A stretch of DNA of 37,851 nucleotides from positions 1 to 37,851 of the forward strand of contig CABVRZ010000042.1 in assembly GCA_902500775.1 (NCBI GenBank), in the 5' to 3' direction. Below are positions 32,401 through 37,851 of the stretch, in pieces. Under the pieces are notes generated by a model, which had not been told where the DNA came from, made no database searches, and saw nothing but the letters and a program-made list of their open reading frames with translations. Origin of the DNA: an uncultured Nitrospira sp. (GTDB lineage Bacteria > Nitrospirota > Nitrospiria > Nitrospirales > Nitrospiraceae). A program made the translations under genes and the position numbers. Within the stretch, counting starts at the first letter, position 1. Each line of letters begins with the position of its first letter.

Positions 32401-34865
32401 TCAATTGTTTTGACGACATAATGATTGGGCTCTTGTTCTGATAACCTTTTGAAGAGTTTTTCAAACAGCTTTTCGAGACTCTTAGCACGATCCATATGAC
32501 CACTGGCCCCGTGCAGTCGAGTAGCAACATAAGCCAACTGGCATGCCGCGGGGAGTGCCCACTCCTCCTGACTTTTCTCCCCCATGGCCTCCAAACAGTA
32601 TTGGAGAGCAGCGTCATAATTAAGCACTATGAGAGAAAGGGATATTTCCTTGTCCCAGCTTGTCCTGTCCATGGCATTGAGGAATCTAGCGGAGCTTTTC
32701 AGACAACTATCAATAAAGGCGAATTCTAGAAAAGGGAGACAAGTGCGGTATTTGGTGGCTAGCCAGCGTCTGAATTCAGGCATCACATGAACGAATGTTG
32801 ATGAGCTGCTAGTGATGATCCGGATAAGAATCAGGCCTGCTTGGGCAAGGTACTCTAATGCTTCGGAAATCTGTTTTGCGGTCGCAGTTGCAGTAACCCC
32901 AGCACGTATAGCCAAGCCAGTGTTTCGCAAATGCTCCGTCAATTCATGAAGAACTTCCGGCTTCACCACCGAGTCTTTCTCTGTAAAATTGTGTCGAATA
33001 AAATTCGGATCAAACATAGAACTGAATTTATCTTCCAACTCTTCGCTGCTCATGTCGCAGTAGGGGCGAACAGGTGTGTTGAGAAAATCTTTCACGTCTT
33101 GTTCCTGAGCTGTTCCCGAGATGAGACATAGGCGCGCACAAAGCATCTGTATTTCTGGCTCCAGAGCGGCATACACTGATTCTATGTATCTTGTGCGGGA
33201 GGCATCAGTCGGTTGTAATCCTAAGAACACTCTCCATCGACTGGCCATTATTGACGACTTGTCTCGAACGACCTTCATCGCGAGTTCCATATGCTGGGGA
33301 CCAAAATGATTTCTTTGGCACACCTCCATGAATTCTTCCGGATCAATATCCTCAGGAACTTGATAGTTACGCCGTTCTAAAGCAATTCCAACGGGAATGA
33401 CAAACAAGTCAGGAAAACACTCTTTTAGCAAGTTTCCATACGCTGAATGCTGCGCTCCTAAGAATACGTGCGCATTTTCATTCGCGCTGCTGCTAGTTAC
33501 AATGCCGGTCACGATGTCTCTAAGTTGGCCCAGATCCAATTGTCTGTCATGCAGGTGCACGAGACGCGGATTTTCCTCCTCGTATTCCGGGATCTCCCCG
33601 ACGAGCCGGATACCTATTCCGATTCTCCGCAACCATTTAACAGCATTTGATAATTCAGTTAAGTAATCGATGTCAAAGGCACCATCAAGTAGGATTGTGC
33701 ATCTCCCCGATGCCAACAACCGCTCCGTCCACATCCAAGAATTGCTTGAACAGGCAGGATGTCTGCCTTTCGTCATAGTTATTGTGTTTTCATATTCGGG
33801 GCTCCTATTGTTGTTCGCTGATTCAACAAGCGTTTCCCCACCACGAGCCAAACCCAGATTGTGTCGAGTCATATAGAGCATGGGCACATGCCACTCGATC
33901 AACTCCTTCTCGCAACCTAGCGCAGCTGTCGATCTTGCAGCAAGATAAGCGCGCAGGACGTTCGCCCCACTAAAAATGGCTCGATAAAAGTTATAGCAAA
34001 AAGCTATTGCCATTTCGGCCGAGATAGCATAGGCCATTGCCACAACCGGGCATCCCAAAGCTAATGACATTTGCATTGCCGAGGAATAGACTTGAACGCC
34101 TTCGCAAGGCTTACCTGATCTGCAGGATGAAAGATAAACAAAGCTTATTGGAAAGCTTTTTAACGCATGTGCAAAGTCCCTCAACGTAACAAGCTCAGCC
34201 TGTCCACGGTTGTCTTCGAAACACAACATGACTTCGCCACTAGCGTCTACCATGCCGTGCCCGTCAAAATGCAGTGCGATAGGCTGACAAGAATTGTTAC
34301 CCTTCAGGATTTCTAAGGTCTTGATCAGTGATGCTAGAGTTGGGCCAGCGAATTCGGGGATAGCAATGTCTGCCAGTAAGTTGCTTTCCCAGGCATCTAG
34401 AGCAGCTCCTGACTCGGCTCTGTGATCGAGATAAGACTGACCGTGCGGCCGAGGAGTAGTGATAACAAGATGTATTTTGGTTTCAGAAGGTGAAGGTGGA
34501 AGAACGGGAGAGTCAATCAACCTAAAGATCGGGAACGGGATTGTTTTTGACTGCTGAGATAACCCCGTCAATTCCCACGGAATCATATCTACTGCCGGGC
34601 TATTAATTAGAACGGCAACAGGTTTTGGTGGAAGGTAGTCAGAAGTCTCCTCACGAGTGGATAAAAACAAGCTGGCAAAGTCATTCCCTCGTGCTGAAAT
34701 CATTTCTCTGACTTCCCGGGACTTTTTTTGATCAGCTTGGCCTATGTATTTATCCCGGCATATGTTCGAATACCAGTGGAGATCGTCGAGCAGCGAGGGT
34801 GGAAAGATCGGCTTAGAGGCGGTAAAGTCCACCTCGATATAATTCTGTAGGTGGAAGGTCTTCAC
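29475..34865 (-). CDS. CHAT-domain protease with a long C-terminal TPR array
   Basis: The 1796-residue protein starts with a CHAT domain: PVAVLINSPAVDMIPWELTGL, catalytic His203 in LHFDGHGMV and Cys248 in VYLSSCRSG. Residues from about 370 to 720 look like a degenerate STAND-type region with a winged-helix-like part but no P-loop. Helical repeats follow. From about residue 1070 to 1780 there are some seventeen 42-residue kinesin-light-chain-type TPRs (AQGRYAEAEPLYQRSLAIREKVLGDE pattern). CHAT proteins are caspase-like proteases, and TPR-CHAT proteins include the protease partner of type III-E CRISPR. No cas genes occur here. It follows a small membrane protein gene by 49 bases in the same direction. 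Base composition is AT-richer than the left of the window, suggesting transfer with the neighbouring integrase. Confidence 0.85.
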   Translation of the reverse strand: MKTFHLQNYIEVDFTASKPIFPPSLLDDLHWYSNICRDKYIGQADQKKSREVREMISARGNDFASLFLSTREETSDYLPPKPVAVLINSPAVDMIPWELTGLSQQSKTIPFPIFRLIDSPVLPPSPSETKIHLVITTPRPHGQSYLDHRAESGAALDAWESNLLADIAIPEFAGPTLASLIKTLEILKGNNSCQPIALHFDGHGMVDASGEVMLCFEDNRGQAELVTLRDFAHALKSFPISFVYLSSCRSGKPCEGVQVYSSAMQMSLALGCPVVAMAYAISAEMAIAFCYNFYRAIFSGANVLRAYLAARSTAALGCEKELIEWHVPMLYMTRHNLGLARGGETLVESANNNRSPEYENTITMTKGRHPACSSNSWMWTERLLASGRCTILLDGAFDIDYLTELSNAVKWLRRIGIGIRLVGEIPEYEEENPRLVHLHDRQLDLGQLRDIVTGIVTSSSANENAHVFLGAQHSAYGNLLKECFPDLFVIPVGIALERRNYQVPEDIDPEEFMEVCQRNHFGPQHMELAMKVVRDKSSIMASRWRVFLGLQPTDASRTRYIESVYAALEPEIQMLCARLCLISGTAQEQDVKDFLNTPVRPYCDMSSEELEDKFSSMFDPNFIRHNFTEKDSVVKPEVLHELTEHLRNTGLAIRAGVTATATAKQISEALEYLAQAGLILIRIITSSSSTFVHVMPEFRRWLATKYRTCLPFLEFAFIDSCLKSSARFLNAMDRTSWDKEISLSLIVLNYDAALQYCLEAMGEKSQEEWALPAACQLAYVATRLHGASGHMDRAKSLEKLFEKLFKRLSEQEPNHYVVKTIEGGRTQFPVLIEALNAAEEFRNGNYEKAKEIFEKIYVDVRKELMGTTNAGMLPQIVIMYANSLHATGNYKECLSLCEHEVLDVEISWTVSWEGALYNIKGMAFQSMGQGENALQAYESSVRKFQASGDVHQVSLSLTNLAACLCQEGKELEQAERLNRQAITLKHRLGVSGIQIGPQSNYQVMGQIALKKGDRKNAIHWFDEAADFSQSCEDHITQCRALAFATLTRLDEGYSLSSVHAAMDIISVLNSKLAVDSDTRRIINVLLERSLAILEQVLGDPDPEVAANLYAVAELYRAQGRYSEAEPLYQRSWAIRKQVLGEVDPLDADIPYALAQLYQAQGRYSEAEPMATVLHNLATSYRDKGGYEEAKSLYQRSLEIRERILGDFDPKVAESLYALADLYQSKGSYTAAEPLYQRSLTIRREVLGDKDPLVAAILYALPHLYQTQGRYTEAEPLYRQNLAILEQMIGKMDEALAPTLYALAKLCQAQHRYSEADPLYQRSLTIWEEALGNQHPTVANVLYSFASNYRSMGCYTQAESLCQRSLAIREGVLGSEHPLVEQSLSALGLIYGDQERHTEAQPLFERSLAIRQKTSSDVSPEMAESLHNLAWNYHAQGRHAQAEPLFRWSLSIREKILGDENPEVARTLHALATLYHDQGRYAEAEPLYDRGLNIRVKLFGNAHPEVAQTLHNKARLYHDQNRHAEAEILYQQSLEIRIKGMGNEDPKVRESLYALARLYHAQGNHGKAEGLYQQSIAMWKRDLGDEHPDVVESRLNLSRLYFSQGRYAEAITLIQEGVAIWERVLGREHPKVAENLNELAWIYQVQSRYRESEALFERCLEIREKEGNQSQIATALHNLAGNFHAQDYYAEAESLYQRSLAIQQKELGHEHFDVAKNLSALGAVYYAQGRYAEAEQVCKQSLVVAEKVLGDEDPQIAILLKNYAATLRQMDQVDKANQLAERAQFIESLYHSKEREN
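29510..31660 (-). repeat. Tandem 126-base TPR units within the CHAT-TPR gene
   Basis: About seventeen units of 42 codons share the core A-x-Y-x-x-Q-G-R-Y-x-E-A-E-x-L-Y-Q-R-S-L-x-I. One unit near 31361 is cut short in frame (AEP runs straight into MATVLHNLA), losing about 20 residues. The plus-strand reading frames here are by-products of the repeat. Confidence 0.85.
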
Positions 34866-34914
34866 TGATCGAGAAAAGCTTATGATGGGATCAGCTGACA
34901 GCCAACACTATTGT

Positions 34915-35370
34915 CTAGTTGTTTGAAGAAACAGAAAACTTGCAAAAGTTTCTCATACCTACCATGAGAATATAGTGGGTGGTCATGGCCAGGAGAAGAA
35001 CGGCCGCGTCCATAGTGGCCTCTCGGACATTTTTTATCAAAACGGTACTAATCCAATTGATAACGGCTATGATTAAAGTTTTTTTGGGGAGACTATTCCA
35101 TTCTTTGATCTCACCCTTCAGTGGCGCCATCATAGGACAAATCTTTGAGGCAAGCATTTTAAACAGTTCTTGAAGATAGGGATCGATACGTTTTTTAAAT
35201 GGGGCCAACACCTCATCAATCTGTCTGATATAATCCGAAAGGTCCGGAGGCTCGTTTTCCGCCTGCCAGTTTTTCGTCTTATCTTGCGTAGGAATTAAGA
35301 TCTCCGATTTGGCTAGCGCCAAGGTAACGCGAGAATCAATTTCAGATATATCTCGTTCCGTTAATTCCAT
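34915..35370 (-). CDS. Small membrane protein with two C-terminal hydrophobic helices, upstream of CHAT-TPR
   Basis: The 151-residue protein starts at the ATG at 35370, five bases after AAGGTG. Its first 90 residues are hydrophilic and mostly acidic, with predicted helices (DLSDYIRQIDEVLAPFKKRIDPYLQELFKML). Two hydrophobic segments follow at about residues 95-113 (TLIIAVINWISTVLI) and 120-138 (DAAVLLLAMTTHYILMVGM), then a short polar tail. I recognise no family. It is the first gene of a two-gene operon with the CHAT-TPR protease. A soluble domain joined to a membrane hairpin, paired with a caspase-like protease, suggests a substrate or effector released by cleavage, by analogy with bacterial gasdermin-protease pairs. 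It does not resemble gasdermin itself. Confidence 0.7.
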   Translation of the reverse strand: MELTERDISEIDSRVTLALAKSEILIPTQDKTKNWQAENEPPDLSDYIRQIDEVLAPFKKRIDPYLQELFKMLASKICPMMAPLKGEIKEWNSLPKKTLIIAVINWISTVLIKNVREATMDAAVLLLAMTTHYILMVGMRNFCKFSVSSNN

Positions 35371-35687
35371 TTGAGCACCTTACATATAGTTTTTCTATCT
35401 TTCTGTCAATCGGTTTGAACTGCGTTCATATTGATGGCGTGTCCAAAGTCTCGCGAAGTGACGACAACGCCTCAACAGAAACCTATCAGACACTCCGCCT
35501 TGCTGCGGGTCCAGTTGATTGCCCCCTCGGGATTCTAGTGTTCTGACCCAAGGTCACCCCTACCTTCTCGGTATGGTGAAAAATTCTGAACCCTCGCATT
35601 AGTGCCACTCCAAGAAGTGTGCGGAGCAGTCGGTCGGTTCACTTGACTGAACCTGTAAACGTGCAGGAAACGCTTGTCTGGAGAGCC
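35371..35687. other. Intergenic region between the CHAT-TPR operon and the excisionase-like gene
   Basis: The region separates divergent genes. A TTGACA on the minus strand (35404-35409) with a possible -10 at 35381-35388 lies just upstream of the small membrane protein gene, but its predicted transcription start would fall at or within the ribosome binding site. No gene is seen in the rest. Confidence 0.4.
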
Positions 35688-35885
35688 ATGAATAATCTTT
35701 TGACAATGGATGAGGCCGCGAAGTATTTAGGCATATCCAAATTGACTCTGTATGGATGGGTCTCCGCGAGAAAGCTGGGGTATGTCAAAATGGGTCGACT
35801 GGTGAAGTTCAAGCAGGCTCAATTGGACGCCTGGATCGATCAACACACGATTAGACCACGGAGAGACAACCATGGGACTCACTAA
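35688..35885 (+). CDS. Excisionase-type DNA-binding protein (MerR-like helix-turn-helix)
   Basis: The ATG at 35688 follows GGAGAG. The 65-residue protein is a single winged helix-turn-helix of the excisionase family (LLTMDEAAKYLGISKLTLYGWVSARKLGYVKMGRLVKFKQAQLDAWI). Such proteins direct recombination towards excision or regulate the integrase. Its 3' end overlaps the integrase start by 14 bases, so the two are translated together. Confidence 0.85.
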   Translation: MNNLLTMDEAAKYLGISKLTLYGWVSARKLGYVKMGRLVKFKQAQLDAWIDQHTIRPRRDNHGTH

Positions 35886-36996
35886 ACGGCGCGATAGCTA
35901 CTATGTTGAGTTTCGCGTGATTGAAAGTGAGGATGGGAAATCTTTGGTCCTTGCGAGTGGTGTGCCCGGTGCGAGGAAGAAACGCTGGAAGGTGGGTTGC
36001 CTGAACAAGACCATTGCACGAGAAATGGAAACTGTGATCAAGACTCGCATTCTCCTTGGCCAGGAGCAGAGCGATCGATCGAGACCGATTCTCTTCAAAG
36101 AATGGGCAACGACCTATCTGGAACTTGAAGAAGTCAAAAACCTGCGTTCGTTCGTCGGACGATCCCATAGTATAAAGACTCACCTCATTCCATTTTTGGG
36201 CGGTAAATTACTTGGAGAGATTAAGCCTGCGGATGTCGAAGCTTTCAGACGCCAACGGAAGAAGCCCAACGGGAAACCAGCCAGCGTTCAAACCATCAAC
36301 CATGATCATGTCGCCCTGAAGCACTGTCTCAACGTTGCTATCCGCAGAGGACTGCTTCAGGCTAATGCCGCATCGAGAGTGCCGTTGCCGAACCCTCGGA
36401 ACGAGCGCGACAGGGTCCTAACTGATGACGAGTGGGAAAAGTTGTATCGTAAGGCGAAACCTCACCTGAAGCCGGTGCTCTTGCTTGCTTACCAATTAGG
36501 CCAACGGTTCAGTGAAATCGTCAGCCTCACCTGGAATCGCGTTGACTTGAAGCGAGGATTTATCACGCTCCGATCCGTGGATACCAAGACCAACACTGGA
36601 CGGCAAGTACCGATGACTCCGGATGTCAAAGCTGCACTGCAACGGCTGGCAAAGGTTCGAAGCCTCGCATCGCGCCATGTCTTTTCTTACAAGGGGAAAC
36701 CACTCAGACGGATATCCCGATCATTCAGGACGGCATTGAAGGATGCCGGAATCACGGATTTTCGATTTCACGATTTGCGTCACTGCGCTTCAACGAATCT
36801 TCGACGGGCAGGGGTGGACACCGCCACCGCGATGAAGATCGTCGGCCATAAGTCAGAGAAGATGTGGAAGCGGTATAATTCAATTGCGGAGCGAGACTTG
36901 ACTCAAGCAGCCCAAAAGGTTCACAAATACCTCCAAGGAAACACGCCGGGAACACTAGCCGAGGGTTCCGGAACATACCAAACTGTAACTCGTTGA
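35872..36996 (+). CDS. Tyrosine recombinase (phage-type integrase)
   Basis: The 374-residue protein has an N-terminal arm-binding region, a SAM-like core-binding domain (about residues 65-165) and a catalytic domain. The conserved residues are all present: Arg212 (GQRFSEIV), His300 and Arg303 (HDLRHCAST), His326 (GHKSEKMW) and the nucleophile Tyr335 (KRYNS). It should therefore be active. It integrates or excises the mobile element carrying this region, using the excisionase-like protein encoded just upstream. Its stop lies 10 bases before tRNA-Arg, the likely attachment site. Confidence 0.93.
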   Translation: MGLTKRRDSYYVEFRVIESEDGKSLVLASGVPGARKKRWKVGCLNKTIAREMETVIKTRILLGQEQSDRSRPILFKEWATTYLELEEVKNLRSFVGRSHSIKTHLIPFLGGKLLGEIKPADVEAFRRQRKKPNGKPASVQTINHDHVALKHCLNVAIRRGLLQANAASRVPLPNPRNERDRVLTDDEWEKLYRKAKPHLKPVLLLAYQLGQRFSEIVSLTWNRVDLKRGFITLRSVDTKTNTGRQVPMTPDVKAALQRLAKVRSLASRHVFSYKGKPLRRISRSFRTALKDAGITDFRFHDLRHCASTNLRRAGVDTATAMKIVGHKSEKMWKRYNSIAERDLTQAAQKVHKYLQGNTPGTLAEGSGTYQTVTR

Positions 36997-37006
36997 AAAG
37001 TAACGT

Positions 37007-37083
<77 letters not shown>

Positions 37084-37242
37084 AACAGAGCTTGCTCGCA
37101 CCGCTTACGGCTTAGTGCGGTATCGTGATTATTCTGCGCGGAGAAACATCGCTCATCAGTGATTCTTTTGATCGTGCGTATACGAGTCGGAGCTCACTCC
37201 GCTTTGGATGGCACTGCTACCTCTCTATAGCTAAGTCTGTAG

Positions 37243-37764
37243 TTATTGATAGGCTCTGACGATTTCATCGAGGGAAGCGGTTTCATGGTATTCCCGGTGT
37301 TTTTTGAGGGCGGCGAAATCATGTTCAATGGGGTTGAAGTCGGGCGAGTACGGCGGTAGGAAGAGCAGCGTGGCACCGGTGGCGGCGATAAGCTGCGCCG
37401 TCTCTGGTGATTTGTGAAAGGTCGCATTATCGAGGATGACGAGGTGCTGGGCATTGAGGCGTGGGCACAGCTGTGTTTGCAGCCAAGTGTTGAAGACCAC
37501 GGTATCGCAGGTGCCCTCGAAGAGCAGCGGTTCTTCGAGTCGCCCGTCCATCCGAGCGGCAATGAGCGAGGTCCGTGGCCGGCGATGTCCAGAGACCAGC
37601 CCGTCCACGCGTTGGCCTTTCGGCGCGTACCCATACCGCCGCGCCGTTGAAGAGGCACAGCCGCATTCATCGATAGGGACGGGCCGTTTGCCGCGGCGAA
37701 AGAACCGTTCCCGCAGGCGCAGGAACCGTTTCCGTTGCTGAGGATCGCGCTCTTGGTAGCCCAT
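37243..37764 (-). CDS. IS630-family transposase, C-terminal reading frame (DDE domain)
   Basis: This 173-residue frame holds the catalytic DDE residues described for the element and ends normally after EIVRAYQ. It is probably not translated alone but as a fusion with the upstream frame by slippage at the A run. The initiating ATG shown lies just after that run and has no good ribosome binding site beyond the AAAAGG sequence. Confidence 0.85.
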   Translation of the reverse strand: MGYQERDPQQRKRFLRLRERFFRRGKRPVPIDECGCASSTARRYGYAPKGQRVDGLVSGHRRPRTSLIAARMDGRLEEPLLFEGTCDTVVFNTWLQTQLCPRLNAQHLVILDNATFHKSPETAQLIAATGATLLFLPPYSPDFNPIEHDFAALKKHREYHETASLDEIVRAYQ

Positions 37765-37851
37765 CCTTTTTTTTGTGGGTCACGGCCAGTTTGTGGAGTG
37801 AGGTAAGCTCGAAAAAGTGGACGCCTTCAACCTATGATCGAGGTCTGGAGG
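37243..37851 (-). mobile_element. Partial IS630-family insertion sequence (runs off the window)
   Basis: The frame from 37764 to 37243 encodes 173 residues of an IS630 (DDE_3) transposase C-terminal half. It has PVPIDECGCASSTARRYGYAPKGQR (first Asp), LVILDNATFHKS (second Asp) and LLFLPPYSPDFNPIEHDFAALK (Glu). Upstream, the other frame reads TSLHKLAVTHKKK, which matches the end of an IS630 first reading frame. The two frames meet at a run of eight A residues (minus strand, 37767-37774), a likely frameshift or slippage site. The N-terminal part lies beyond the window. The left terminal inverted repeat should lie near 37190-37240 but cannot be defined without the other end. Confidence 0.85.

Noticed and set aside
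35381..35409. Minus-strand promoter TTGACA with a -10-like box before the small membrane protein gene
   Set aside because: The -10 match is poor, and the implied start of transcription would cut off or overlap the ribosome binding site, so it is not annotated as a feature.
37194..37670. Second minus-strand frame (158 codons) in the IS element
   Set aside because: It overlaps the DDE frame, which alone carries the catalytic motifs.

Overview
This window looks like an accessory region of a moderately GC-rich Gram-negative bacterium with many lipoproteins. The style of the genes and the lexA-like/imuB/dnaE2 cassette would fit Nitrospira or a relative. That is an inference; no ribosomal or other strong taxonomic marker is present. 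The stretch from about 29.4 to 35.4 kb is visibly richer in A and T than the rest, which suggests a different origin.

Layout. (1) 1-306: the 3' end of a radC-type JAB gene. (2) 756-7800: a CHAT protease-NTPase fusion, a von Willebrand A-like lipoprotein, a divergent 68-residue peptide gene with its own terminator, an E1/ThiF-like enzyme and a six-helix membrane protein. (3) 7960-16294: two paralogous NACHT NTPases with long arrays of 34-residue HEAT-like repeats, separated by a SprT-like zinc protease gene on the other strand. (4) 16773-24488: exported proteins and lipoproteins, a sigma-like/zinc anti-sigma-like pair, a YbjN-like protein, a broken DUF72 gene and a metzincin-like lipoprotein protease. 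(5) 24475-29268, minus strand: dnaE2, an imuB-like gene and a LexA-like self-cleaving repressor, forming an SOS mutagenesis operon. Its promoter lies inside a perfect palindrome at the start codon. (6) 29475-35370, minus strand: a 1796-residue CHAT-TPR protein preceded by a 151-residue protein with two hydrophobic helices. (7) 35688-37083: an excisionase-like HTH protein, a tyrosine recombinase and tRNA-Arg(UCU). (8) 37243-37851: a partial IS630-family transposase.

How the parts may work together. Two proteins join a caspase-like CHAT peptidase to a sensing or switching module (an NTPase in one, TPRs in the other). Two further proteins pair a NACHT switch with a fast-evolving HEAT sensor but have no recognisable effector. 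This is the vocabulary of bacterial immunity and self/non-self recognition. The strongest candidate for an undescribed system is the two-gene operon at 29475-35370 (small membrane protein plus CHAT-TPR), next to an integrase and a tRNA. The second is the paired NACHT-HEAT locus with its neighbouring CHAT-NTPase, E1-like and peptide genes. Functional links between these genes are hypotheses; the domains and motifs are read directly from the sequence.
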